Below the pieces are notes generated by a model that saw only the letters and a program-made list of their open reading frames with translations, did no database searches and was not told where the DNA came from. From CAIZQW01 sp037133395 (GTDB lineage Bacteria > Verrucomicrobiota > Kiritimatiellia > RFP12 > UBA1067): a DNA stretch of 64,000 nt. The DNA lies in the NCBI GenBank assembly GCA_037133395.1, contig JBAXOG010000004.1:1-64000 (forward strand), given 5' to 3'. The position numbers and the translations under genes were made by a program. Within the stretch, counting starts at the first letter, position 1. The number at the start of each line of letters is the position of its first letter. Positions 9,301 through 18,616 of this stretch are shown here, piece by piece.

Positions 9301-9676
9301 ATTGTCTCAGTTGAGTGGCATGGTGCTCAATAACGACAAGGCCCCCCCAGAGTGCCTCTTTCAGGTTGGAACGCTGTTGAATAGCGTGCGGCGTCCAGAC
9401 CTCGCGGCGAATGCCTTCCGCCGTTATGTGACGCTTGTGCCGCGCGATCCAAAGGGCTGGGTTGAAATGGGCTGGCTGAGCATCACGCAAAATAAGAGTA
9501 ACGAAGGGTATGACGCCTGGCGTCGGGCTGTGGAATTAGGTGGCGAAATCACGCGCAGTCAATTGCGCACAGAAGGTCGTTTCCAGCCCTTGTGGCAGCA
9601 GCAGAATTTGCCGCCGCCCTTCCGAGACTTAGTACAGCCGAGTCGTACGCGCGTGGGTGGAAACTTTGGATTTTAA
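6383..9676 (+). CDS. DUF2723 membrane protein with C-terminal TPR region
   Basis: The 1097-residue protein begins with a cytoplasmic tail and then many hydrophobic segments to about residue 580. The DUF2723 hallmark is at residues 50-75: LQDSGELVTGAF followed by VPHPPGYPLW. A large soluble region follows, with tetratricopeptide-like repeats at about residues 870-1060 (for example FRLAELCMNQRRYADARQLI). DUF2723 has the layout of GT-C glycosyltransferases, and the human relative TMEM260 is a protein O-mannosyltransferase. A lipid-linked-sugar-dependent transferase acting at the membrane is therefore plausible but inferred. The gene lies 12 bases after metG and 17 before the hexokinase gene, so they probably share a transcript. 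Confidence 0.8.
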   Translation: MSDQLKNVVDSQEDSGKDSARHFFKKEDWIASILSFLFSTYIFICNMAPEVTLQDSGELVTGAFTFGVPHPPGYPLWAFLGYIWSHFIIPFGNPAWRIGMMSVFTGGLTVGVMTLMMTRSTRVLLHTLPWSKKIDDRLLHWIALSVGTSTSLLFGFNRGVWLWASVSEMRVLNAFSFILIACFFFAWMVQPRRKGFLYASLLTYGLSMTNHQTVAVMALALVAGTLALGLDKFFQQRDEQLVAKVKVKPFQLMMTSLTTFWDLTVAVLFSLAAVFSLFAWLRLDSTMVPKIVALAGAGTLLLIAGFKAGWVSPRYAFIYTGLILSGCALYLYMPIAASTNPPMNWGFASTKEGFLHAITRGQYEKLQMADPCSPIFGTQIFVFVRGMVRQYSLVLCLFGLVTLLVSTGWIIQRLSQEAKKYFWILLVWLAAIPTSMILISALRTVVLKLPLEFSWQLIIWGFGLSTLLCLLIVLWLYLEWPGRSWAIFVWAAFLASSLGLIMIINPKLDRQEQEITIKFFAPAHGFYAMLIGYGIAMTFAFVLSVWRTIPKVLVYVVCIALLALPYIPYAINWSLCSLTTHDFGYQFGYRMFCPGGGYPDMEKDAVLYGGTDPGRFVPTYMIFCESRVKPQHRFQSPHLPESKGRDFDRSDVYIITQNALADGTYMNYIRDHYDYSRPNPEDSKTLEKFSPWQRSVFRWGWNALDRKNDFPKKPIRIPTPDDSARAFQQFVSEVQSGARPNRGDIVIENGRVQVTGALAVMEINGILAKYIFDWNKTNHAFYVEESYVIQWMYPYLSPAGVIMKIEKEMLPTPQQNPKLWQDIVAKDKAYWDKLTKEFTAREEFRRNADAKKSFSKMRSAIAGVYLFRGMMVEAEYAFRQSVELCPESPEGNFRLAELCMNQRRYADARQLIAAYLAIDEYNASAKGFLNQINDIETCDKRRTALQAKLGTGADVNDVMELLSIYARLNLQNELSQLSGMVLNNDKAPPECLFQVGTLLNSVRRPDLAANAFRRYVTLVPRDPKGWVEMGWLSITQNKSNEGYDAWRRAVELGGEITRSQLRTEGRFQPLWQQQNLPPPFRDLVQPSRTRVGGNFGF

Positions 9677-9693
9677 CGACAGGGGGGAAAGGT

Positions 9694-10986
9694 ATGGACG
9701 CAGGCACATTTTTGAAGGAAAACGGACTGGATGTTGAGAAGATTGATCGTGTGGCATTGCTTGCAACCTTTATTGAGGAGATGGATGCTGGGTTGGCTGG
9801 CAAGCACTCCAGCTTGATGATGATTCCTTCGTTTATCACGATTGATAAACGTGTTAAGACCCATACACCCGTGGTTGTGCTGGATGCAGGTGGAACAAAT
9901 TTGCGTGCAGCCGTGGTCACAATTGATGGAAGTGGCAAGGCTTCTATCGGTTCATTCTTAAAGCGCCCCATGCCTGGAACGCGCGGAGAACTTTCGGCAG
10001 AAGCATTTTATGATGCTTTCGCAGACTTCCTGATGCCGGTGATTGCAACGTCTGAAACTATTGGGTTCTGCTTCTCTTATCCCGCTGAAATCACACCGAC
10101 GTGTGACGCGAAGCTCATTTGCTGGACCAAGCAGATAGAGGTTCCCTCGGTGGTCGGTACGCTGATAGGTTCCGGTTTGCAGGACCAGTTGGCCAAGCGC
10201 GGATTCAAGCGCAAGGCTGTCATTTTGAATGACACGGTTGCGACGCTACTGGCAGGCAAGAGCGCGGGCGTAGCAAAAGCGTATAGCGCGTACGTGGGGT
10301 TCATCCTAGGGACAGGGACGAATACAGCGTATGTGGAACACAACGCGAACATCACGAAACGAAGCGATTTGAACAGCAGAGAGTCGCAGGTTATCAATGT
10401 CGAGTCTGGTGGATTCAGCCGCGTGACGCAATCGGCCTTTGATCAGGCCATGGATGCGCAGACACATGATTGTGGACATTACGTTTTTGAGAAGATGATC
10501 TCTGGCGCGTATCTCGGCCGTATCGGCTTTGAGGTGCTCAAAGCTGCTGCAAAGAATAACCTCTTCTCTGCTGCGGCTGTTGTAACGATCCAAACATGGG
10601 ACAAACTTTCCAATATGGATCTGGATGCGTTCTGCGGGGATAAGCCACAGGCAAACAATCCCTTCATGGTCGAATCGTTTTCGGTTGCTGATCGTAATAC
10701 CGTCAAGCAGTTATGTACGCCTGTCTATGCGCGTGCTGCTGTGTTAACTGCAATTAATCTGGCTTCTGCAATCCTTAAGACGGGTGAAGGAAAAGATCCG
10801 CAGCATCCGGTCTGTGTGAACGTCGATGGCTCGACCTACTACAAGACGCTCACAGCCGACTTCCAGAATCGTGTGCAGCACGAACTGGCAGCCTTGTTGA
10901 AACCCCGTGGTATTGCATACGACCTCATCAAGGTGGATGAATCGCCTGTGATTGGCGCGGCGGTTGCTGGGTTGATGGCCGGCTGA
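9694..10986 (+). CDS. Hexokinase family sugar kinase
   Basis: An ATP-dependent hexokinase of the eukaryotic-like family, which phosphorylates glucose or related hexoses at C6. The 430-residue product shows the phosphate-1 loop LDAGGTNLRAAVV (about residue 67), the sugar-binding stretch FSYPAEITP with CWTKQIE, the VILNDTVATLLAG region holding the catalytic Asp, and the ATP-site segment GFILGTGTNTAYVE. ATG 9694 is preceded by a strong purine-rich site (GGGGGGAAAGG). Upstream in-frame starts overlap the preceding gene and add nothing family-like. Two-domain hexokinases are uncommon in bacteria but recur in PVC and Bacteroidetes lineages. The exact sugar is not determined. Confidence 0.88.
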   Translation: MDAGTFLKENGLDVEKIDRVALLATFIEEMDAGLAGKHSSLMMIPSFITIDKRVKTHTPVVVLDAGGTNLRAAVVTIDGSGKASIGSFLKRPMPGTRGELSAEAFYDAFADFLMPVIATSETIGFCFSYPAEITPTCDAKLICWTKQIEVPSVVGTLIGSGLQDQLAKRGFKRKAVILNDTVATLLAGKSAGVAKAYSAYVGFILGTGTNTAYVEHNANITKRSDLNSRESQVINVESGGFSRVTQSAFDQAMDAQTHDCGHYVFEKMISGAYLGRIGFEVLKAAAKNNLFSAAAVVTIQTWDKLSNMDLDAFCGDKPQANNPFMVESFSVADRNTVKQLCTPVYARAAVLTAINLASAILKTGEGKDPQHPVCVNVDGSTYYKTLTADFQNRVQHELAALLKPRGIAYDLIKVDESPVIGAAVAGLMAG

Positions 10987-10996
10987 ATAGAAGTAC

Positions 10997-12412
10997 ATGC
11001 AAAAACAAGCACCCCTCTATTGTAATGATGCAGATAGCCTCGCGGAGACTGTGCAAGCGGCGATCGAACGCAAAGGGCTGTTGCGGGGGGTGAAGCGTTT
11101 GGGTGTGGCTGTGTCCGGCGGGGCGGATTCGGTGGCATTACTAACCCTGCTGGCGCCAATCTGCAAAAAAAACAAAATTGTACTCTTTGTGCTCCATCTG
11201 GACCATGGACTACGCGTATCTTCTGTACAGGATGCGAAATGGGTCAAGGCGCTCGCAAAAAAAGCAGGTGTGTGGTGTGTTGCAGAGCGTCAAGAAGTCA
11301 CGGCTCATCAAACCGAAGCAATCTCTGTTGAGATGGCCGCGCGGGATGTGCGACAAGCATTCTTTGCAGAGTGTCGGGCACGGTTTAAACTCGATGCGAT
11401 TGCCACAGGACATCAGGCGGACGATGTTGCGGAAACCGTATTGCTACGCTTGATGCGTGGAGCAGGGGCCGCAGGTTTGGCACCTCTGAGAGATCGGTCA
11501 CGCGGCGTTATACGCCCTTTGCTGCGTGTCTCTGGCGCGGCAATCCGTGCTTGGCTCAAACAGAAAAAGATAAAATGGCGCGAAGACACGACCAACAGGG
11601 ACGTGTCGATTCCGCGCAACAAGATGCGGGTTGAGATCTTGCCTTTTTTAGAAGAGAAGTTTGGCAACGCGCTACGCATGAATCTATGCAGGACCGCAGA
11701 GATTTTACAAGAGGAAGATGCTCTCTTGGAGAAGCTGGCGCAAGATTATGTCACGAATGAAAGGCCTGACGAGACCTTGGACATAAACAGACTCAAGGTG
11801 TGTCCCTTTGCGTTGCAGAGACGTGTGATGCGGTTGTGGCTCTGGCAAGCAGAGGCTCCTTTGCCAAGTGGCTTTGAGACGGTTGAGCGGTTACTCGCCT
11901 TGGAAGAAGGCGACAAGGAGCAGCTCGCGGAAGATGTGTATGTGATGCTTCGGGCTGGCGCATTACAAATCATCCACACAACGCCTATTCAGAGACCTAC
12001 AATAAAGGTGAACCTCCGGGGTCAAACGCACTGGGGGGATGTGGTGATTTCATGCACGTCGGGTAAAGGGATCGAGAATGTTGCGGATAGGACAGGGTTG
12101 TATCCTGCGGTGTGTACGATCAATCCGGATCTGTTGGATGGAAAACCGCTCATGGTAAGAAGCCGTCTGCCCGGGGATCGCCTTCAGCCTTATGGGATGA
12201 AGGGGACAAAAAAGGTGCAGGATATTTTGGTGGATGCGAAAGTTCCCGAGCACCTTCGCGATGCTGTGCCGCTCTTGGTGTGCGGTGAAGAGGTGGTCTG
12301 GATTCCGGGTTATCGCATAGCGAGCCGTTTCGCTGTCCCGTCGAAGACTGCCAAGAGTTTACGGATAGAGGTGGTAAGCCCGCCGCCCGGGAACGAGAGC
12401 AGTGCTCAGTAA
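10997..12412 (+). CDS. tilS: tRNA(Ile)-lysidine synthase
   Basis: TilS attaches lysine to C34 of the AUA-reading tRNA-Ile. The 471-residue product has the PP-loop motif AVSGGADSVALL near residue 35, then LDHGLR and ATGHQADDVAETVLLRLMRG, both characteristic. A C-terminal TilS_C-type domain covers about residues 375-460 (RLPGDRLQPYGM, KKVQDILVDAKVP, WIPGYRIASRF). It starts 10 bases after the hexokinase stop. The gap to the next gene holds an octamer repeat array. Confidence 0.92.
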   Translation: MQKQAPLYCNDADSLAETVQAAIERKGLLRGVKRLGVAVSGGADSVALLTLLAPICKKNKIVLFVLHLDHGLRVSSVQDAKWVKALAKKAGVWCVAERQEVTAHQTEAISVEMAARDVRQAFFAECRARFKLDAIATGHQADDVAETVLLRLMRGAGAAGLAPLRDRSRGVIRPLLRVSGAAIRAWLKQKKIKWREDTTNRDVSIPRNKMRVEILPFLEEKFGNALRMNLCRTAEILQEEDALLEKLAQDYVTNERPDETLDINRLKVCPFALQRRVMRLWLWQAEAPLPSGFETVERLLALEEGDKEQLAEDVYVMLRAGALQIIHTTPIQRPTIKVNLRGQTHWGDVVISCTSGKGIENVADRTGLYPAVCTINPDLLDGKPLMVRSRLPGDRLQPYGMKGTKKVQDILVDAKVPEHLRDAVPLLVCGEEVVWIPGYRIASRFAVPSKTAKSLRIEVVSPPPGNESSAQ

Positions 12413-12462
12413 TCAGTCGGACAGGTCGGACGGGATTGGGGAACGCTCAACGGCCAATTTTG

Positions 12463-12494
12463 AATAAGGCAATAACGCAATAAGGCAATAAGGC
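12463..12494 (+). repeat. Octamer array AATAAGGC/AATAACGC
   Basis: Four head-to-tail 8-base units: AATAAGGC, AATAACGC, AATAAGGC, AATAAGGC. The array ends one base before ATG 12496, so an AAGG in the third unit (12482-12485) is the only Shine-Dalgarno candidate. Similar arrays occur at 43373-43424 (reverse orientation) and 45580-45637. Confidence 0.8.
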
Positions 12495-12495
12495 A

Positions 12496-13182
12496 ATGCT
12501 TATAAAGGTTTTTACAGAGGCGATTGATTTTAAGAGGGTTAAACAGTTTTTGGCAGAGGGATGCAAGGTGTCGTTGCTCATCCGCCATTCGGAACGTCCA
12601 GCGATTACACCCGGGGATACGACATTTGGTCACTCCTTGGCCTTGACACTTCGCGGTAAAGAGATGGCGCAGAGGGCAGGCCAGTTGCTAGCTGGATCGT
12701 ATGACGTCCGGTTTCTGTCGAGTCCGATGGTGCGTTGTCAGATGACGGCTGCCTGTCTTGTGGAAGGCATGGGATGTGAGGGGGCTGAGGTGATTGACGA
12801 ACCGATTTTGGGGCTGAAGAATTTTTATTATGATGATGCGGAGAAGCTGCCAGGGGAGATGATGAGATGCGGCTATATTCAATATATGCTCGATTATTTG
12901 CGGACAGGATCTGCGCTTTATTCCCATGATATTGCTGTGGCGACACCTCAGATGGTCGCCTGGCTACAAAGCATGACAACCCGGCAACTCAACGTGCTTG
13001 TGTCGCATGATATTTTTGTTGCAGCTCTGCTTGCGGGTATCCAGGCTCGCACGTATACGGCAGAAAATTGGGTTGGTTTTTTGCACAGCGCAGCAGCGAT
13101 TTGCACGCCGGAGCACGACTGGCTCTTCTATCCTTGTGTACCCTCTTTGGTCATAGAAGACACTATATCTTTTGTTCAATAG
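12496..13182 (+). CDS. Histidine phosphatase superfamily protein
   Basis: The 228-residue protein carries the histidine-phosphatase triad: LIRHSERP near residue 30 (catalytic His, HSE instead of HGE), SSPMVRCQMTA with the second Arg, and a late His in LVSHDIFVAALL. No signal peptide is seen. The substrate cannot be read from sequence; the family includes phosphoglycerate mutases, sugar phosphatases and SixA-type protein phosphatases. The start sits right after an octamer array. The end overlaps the convergent exosortase-like gene by 20 bases. Confidence 0.75.
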   Translation: MLIKVFTEAIDFKRVKQFLAEGCKVSLLIRHSERPAITPGDTTFGHSLALTLRGKEMAQRAGQLLAGSYDVRFLSSPMVRCQMTAACLVEGMGCEGAEVIDEPILGLKNFYYDDAEKLPGEMMRCGYIQYMLDYLRTGSALYSHDIAVATPQMVAWLQSMTTRQLNVLVSHDIFVAALLAGIQARTYTAENWVGFLHSAAAICTPEHDWLFYPCVPSLVIEDTISFVQ

Positions 13183-14215
13183 GGACGGGCTTACTCGTAT
13201 CGTCTGCTTGAGGGATATCTGTGAAGAAGAAAGCCGTCATGGCAAGTATTAAAACCAAGCAGACAATCGTGGCCGATTTTACGATGCTTTGTTTCGGGAG
13301 ATCGACATGCGTTTCTCGCTCTTCAAGACTATGCATCCATGCCTTGGCCGTGGGCTTCTCGTTTTTCTTACTGAGAAACACAAGCAGATTTGCAAAGTGA
13401 AACATCAAGAGTAAGCCTATGACGAACGTAACATATTGCGAATAATGAGCGTAAAACGCAACAGCCCACTGACGATCCAGCTTTAGGGCGATGAAACACA
13501 CGAGGAGTGAGCGAATCAGATTAGCAACAAAGGTAATCGGAATCGCGTAACAGAATACCGCCCAACGTTGCAGGCGTGTCTTGACCGTAAAATGGGCAAA
13601 CGTGGTTGCGATGACTAACATGGAAAAGAGTGAATGTATGCCGCTCAAGGGCGCATCGGGTTTTAAGTTGAAGCCTTTAAGACCCAGCAGGTCACGCAAG
13701 GTGGTAAACCCGGATTGCTCCACAGATGTCCCGAAACGTATGATCATCTCCGGGAGGGGTTCGGATAGCGTCTTGAGACAATCAAGATAGAAATGAACCG
13801 GAACGGCGAAGGCTAAAAATCCCATCGGGAACCATAATAATTTAGCGGCTTCTTTTCCCCAAAGAGAATATGAAACGGAAACGACAACGCCGGCAAGCGA
13901 GAGAAGCTGAAAGGGAGGTTTGTCGCTCGAAGCAGATGCGACAAGAGCGCCCAAGAAAAGACAGGTTAATCCGAAGCCGATCCAGGAGGGTAAAGAAGCG
14001 GCTTTCGAAATCTCGTTTCTCCGGCTACAGAGAGCATAACAACTAATCAAGGGAACGAACCACTCGAAGGATAGAAGTTGTGTGGCCGATAATTTTGTGA
14101 AGTCAATGGCTATTGCGCTGAACAAGATCGCTTTAAAATGAAGGCAGCCGAGGACGATTAATACGCCTAACGTCACCGCGCGTAACCACGCTAAAATTTT
14201 TATATCCATTTTCAA
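13163..14215 (-). CDS. Degenerate exosortase paralogue lacking catalytic Cys and His
   Basis: A 350-residue multi-pass membrane protein clearly paralogous to the next gene: about 30 of 65 residues match across the segment from HFTVKTRLQRW to FVIGLLLMF. Exosortases cleave a C-terminal sorting signal with a Cys-Arg-His triad. Here the Cys position of CSGIRS is Leu (PLSGIHS, codon 13646-13648) and the His of YHDYSG is Ala (YAHYSQ). The Arg is kept (NLIRSL). It should therefore be inactive as a transpeptidase and may be a partner or regulator of the intact enzyme. The reading frame is open, with no sign of decay. It lies 7 bases downstream of the intact gene, so they are probably cotranscribed. 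The C-terminal third is a charged loop plus one more hydrophobic segment. Confidence 0.75.
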   Translation of the reverse strand: MKMDIKILAWLRAVTLGVLIVLGCLHFKAILFSAIAIDFTKLSATQLLSFEWFVPLISCYALCSRRNEISKAASLPSWIGFGLTCLFLGALVASASSDKPPFQLLSLAGVVVSVSYSLWGKEAAKLLWFPMGFLAFAVPVHFYLDCLKTLSEPLPEMIIRFGTSVEQSGFTTLRDLLGLKGFNLKPDAPLSGIHSLFSMLVIATTFAHFTVKTRLQRWAVFCYAIPITFVANLIRSLLVCFIALKLDRQWAVAFYAHYSQYVTFVIGLLLMFHFANLLVFLSKKNEKPTAKAWMHSLEERETHVDLPKQSIVKSATIVCLVLILAMTAFFFTDIPQADDTSKPVPIEQKI

Positions 14216-14221
14216 TCCTGC

Positions 14222-15907
14222 CTATTTGAGAAGTATTTTCGGATACAACTCATCTAAAAAGGCTTCAAACTGCTTTCTCGCTTCTGGGTCATCCAATGGA
14301 GCCGATACATTAATGGCAACCATCGCCCAACGATTAATGCGATTCAGGATGGAGCGATCCCAGATGTCGAGTGATATGCGCTCAGCATGCGAGGCACACT
14401 CATGGTTGGGGCTCACGAACCAATAGACGAGCGAAAAAAGATAATCGGAGGACGAGCGTTGAGCTTGAATAATCCGCGCTTCCCGAGGGTGTCCCGATTT
14501 GATATCTAATTTCTCTTTTTTTGCGCTGAGCATCACGAATCCTTGTGCAGGGAGGCAGAGCTCCGCCCGATGGATACTTCCACGGCTTCGTCCTGCAATG
14601 ACAACGCTGACCGAATAAATGAGCCCATCCGCAGAGCGATAGACCCTTTTAAGGATTTCTGTATCTTTAGGAAGGTCTTGTAACTCACCCATCGAGACTT
14701 TCTCCATTTTTCCTCCACAGGTCGGACACTTAAATCCGTCGCCTTGTTGGCATTTTTTTTCGATCAGAATTTGTTCTTCCGAGTGATCATTGCATTGTTC
14801 GTTGTGACAGAACCAGGGCTGATCGCCATTAAAAGAACCGACTTGTTTGGGAAGGCTCGCAACAATAAAACGCGCTGAATCGTAGACAGGGGCACTCACC
14901 ATCCGATTGCTGATAAAAACAAAGAGCACACAAAAAGAGATAAAGCCGACGGGAACGAAATCTTTCCATGTCAGTGGCCGCACACATTCATTTTCTTTCG
15001 AGGCATGGACAAAAAGCGAACGAAGACGCGGGAAAAAAGTGATAGCCCAAGTATCTATTTTCACCATCCATCGACCTGCTTCGAACATCAATAAAACGCC
15101 GATGACAAAAATGACGAAACCAGAATAATCATGATAGAAGCCCGTTGCAATTTTTTGTCCAAAAAAACGTGCGACCAAGCAAATGGAAAAAATCCGAAAC
15201 ATGTTTCCAATCATTGCGATGGGCAATGAACAGGCAAAGAGCATCCATTTCTGAAGGCGTGTTTTTAACGTAAAATGAGCGTAGGCCGCTGTCAGTGCCA
15301 TCATGGCAAAGAGCGAACGAATTCCGCTGCAGGGATCGGCCACATCCACATTGAACTCGCCTCCAGGTACGTGAGAAAAAAGTGCCGTCCCCGAACGTTC
15401 AATGGCCATGCCGAATCCATTGAGAATACAGGTGGCCATGCCAGAAGAAAACATACGCAAGTGCATCGTGAAGAAATCAAGAAAGGAAGAAATGGGGACT
15501 GTAAACAATAGGAATCCAGCCGGGAATAACATGAGCTTAGCCGTAGGCCGTCCCCAAAGGGCATAAGGGATAGACCAGATGAGTCCAATCAGGGACAGTT
15601 GCTCAATACGTGATTGCTGTCCGCGTGCTCCAAACCAGGCTGCGACCAGAAACAGGCAGGACCAAAAGAACCCTTGCCAAGAAGGCCTCCCGATGGCCAT
15701 GGCTTTGGAAAAATCAACCCGCATTTTCCAGATCGCAAAAAGGCTGACAAACGGGATGACCCATCCATGCGACATATCCTCCAAGGGTTCGTTAAACATC
15801 ACCAGGGTGTAACCTATCATTCCTGAATAATTATAATAGGCAAAGAAAACCATAAGGGCGACCATTATAAATCGCGTCCAATCAAGTATTTTTTTCTGCA
15901 TGATCAT
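14222..15907 (-). CDS. Exosortase fused to an EpsI domain, with zinc-ribbon insert
   Basis: The N-terminal 300 or so residues are a multi-pass exosortase with an intact triad: Cys193 in DPCSGIRSL (codon 15329-15331), Arg in GNMFRIF and His in FYHDYSG. After another membrane segment (about residue 325) comes an EpsI/DUF3485 domain, seen from RVYRSADGLIYSVSVV and HRAELCLPAQGF. Between them is a Cys cluster, CHNEQC and then CPTCGG, which looks like a zinc ribbon and is not part of the usual EpsI layout known to me. The protein would process exported proteins at the inner membrane. ATG 15907 follows AAGGAA; GTG 15928 and ATG 15901 are alternatives. No PEP-CTERM-like tail was found on any product in this window. 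Confidence 0.85.
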   Translation of the reverse strand: MIMQKKILDWTRFIMVALMVFFAYYNYSGMIGYTLVMFNEPLEDMSHGWVIPFVSLFAIWKMRVDFSKAMAIGRPSWQGFFWSCLFLVAAWFGARGQQSRIEQLSLIGLIWSIPYALWGRPTAKLMLFPAGFLLFTVPISSFLDFFTMHLRMFSSGMATCILNGFGMAIERSGTALFSHVPGGEFNVDVADPCSGIRSLFAMMALTAAYAHFTLKTRLQKWMLFACSLPIAMIGNMFRIFSICLVARFFGQKIATGFYHDYSGFVIFVIGVLLMFEAGRWMVKIDTWAITFFPRLRSLFVHASKENECVRPLTWKDFVPVGFISFCVLFVFISNRMVSAPVYDSARFIVASLPKQVGSFNGDQPWFCHNEQCNDHSEEQILIEKKCQQGDGFKCPTCGGKMEKVSMGELQDLPKDTEILKRVYRSADGLIYSVSVVIAGRSRGSIHRAELCLPAQGFVMLSAKKEKLDIKSGHPREARIIQAQRSSSDYLFSLVYWFVSPNHECASHAERISLDIWDRSILNRINRWAMVAINVSAPLDDPEARKQFEAFLDELYPKILLK

Positions 15908-15943
15908 TTCGACTCTTTTCCTTGTCACAGGGCTTTATGTAAT

Positions 15944-17081
<1,138 letters not shown>

Positions 17082-17089
<8 letters not shown>

Positions 17090-18608
17090 GATGTGCACTC
17101 CTGATGCGATAAAGAACATCCTCTTTCTCAAACGTAAAATGGCCTGTAAGCAAGACGTTTGACGTATACCCGGCAACAGGCGACACAATAAAAACACGGG
17201 CTCTTGTTTTTATCAGTCGGACAAGATCCTCATCTGTCTCACCTGTAAAAAAAGTAATAACGCGAATATGAGGCGTTAGAAGTCCAGCGGCTTGTGCTGC
17301 CATGATGGGTCCCGCCGCAGTATTGTCCGCAATGAGGACATCGCCTTGTTTTAGGATAGCACAGACATGTTGAATAAAGCGAGCGGCTGATTGCTCGTTG
17401 TGTTTCCAGGGAAACAGCCAATAGCTACTTTCCTCTCTAAAGGGGAGTTCGCGCATCCGCTTAACCCCGCCTTGTCGGGTTTGTAAAAAATGATGGAGGA
17501 TCAAGGGCGTTGCAAGCGAGAAGAACAAGATCACGGCTCCTAACGTGATCAGATGCTTACGTTGAAGCGTCAGGCTGTCTAATCCCATACCAACCCAAAT
17601 AACGAGGAGCGCAAGGGAGGGTAATATAAACGTGGCTTGATCGGGTACAAAATAACGAATCCAGAACACAACATGGATCGCGGTTAATCCGAGAAGCACA
17701 ATTTTGAAGCAAGTATATTTGCTGTGCGTCCGTCCTGCAAAGCCAGCAAATACCCAGGCAGGATTGAATAGGCTGATGCCGGCCAATGCTAAATTCATCT
17801 TTGCCAACGGCCAATTAATCGCTCGGGTTCCGACGACAACATCTTCAAACTCGCGACCAAACAAGAGGCTCTTAACCGTTGTAACGAACGATTGTGTGGT
17901 GCCCCATTCGATCACAAAAAGTCCGAGGAGTAAACAGGCTCCGAGTAGCCAGGTGCTAGCACAAATAAGAAGAACACGGGCCATGTACAGGAAATGTTTT
18001 CGGGCATGCAGATAGACAAAAAGAATGGCATAGATCGGCAGATTTAAAAAAGCGAAATTGTGGAGGGACGCATGCAGGCCGTTCAGCAGGGCGAGAAGGA
18101 TCCAGCCCTGAACCCTGACCCCTGAATCTTGCTCTGGTGTTGCGCAGAGGTGCGCAACGCAGAGCAACTCCGCCATAAGAAAGGCAAGTGACCAGGTATA
18201 GACTTCTGCAATCGTGGACATCCACCACGCCATGTGAGTGAGCCCAAGAGTCAAGACCGCGAGGATGATGGTGGATGTTTTAAGTTGCAACTGCAACAGG
18301 ATGCGCGTCAAAAAGAATAATGCGAGCGACATACCCAGACCGCTAAAAAGATTCAGTGCATAAAAACGACAAGAGGCCGGAAAGAAAAAAGAAAATAATT
18401 CTGCTCCAGCAATGTAGCACGGATGCGAGCGTGCAATTCCGGAGATCCAAAAATAATCATGAGCGAGCACACGATATTGAAATTCTCCGCTGTCTTGCCA
18501 GCTTACACCCCGTTGCGCTGTTGCTGCATAAAGAAGAAAGAAACAAACAAAGATCACACCCGAGAGTATCCAGTTTTTATTCGATGTTATGTCTCTGATG
18601 CATATCAT
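17082..18608 (-). CDS. DUF2723-like membrane protein, putative GT-C transferase
   Basis: The 508-residue protein is mostly hydrophobic with ten or more likely membrane segments. Near the N-terminus the motif SWQDSGEFQYRV followed by SHPCYIAGAELF parallels the QDSGELV and HPPGYP motifs of the protein at 6383-9676. It lacks the TPR part; its soluble C-terminal region (about residues 400-508) is small. Its place between the PglD-like and PglE-like genes suggests that it handles a lipid-linked or nucleotide-linked sugar product, by inference. An in-frame hairpin plus heptamer repeat (18106-18164) encodes the loop PEQDSGVRVQG between two membrane segments. Confidence 0.7.
18106..18164. repeat. Heptamer triplet plus hairpin inside a membrane-protein gene
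   Basis: On the plus strand CCCTGAA, CCCTGAC and CCCTGAA follow each other at 18106-18126. A hairpin follows: CTCTG (18132-18136) pairs with CAGAG (18160-18164), enclosing a perfect 8-base stem GTTGCGCA (18139-18146) / TGCGCAAC (18151-18158). It encodes a hydrophilic loop of the DUF2723-like protein and keeps the frame. The CCCTGAC unit also occurs near 322 next to another hairpin. Confidence 0.65.
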
Positions 18609-18616
18609 AAGAGAAG

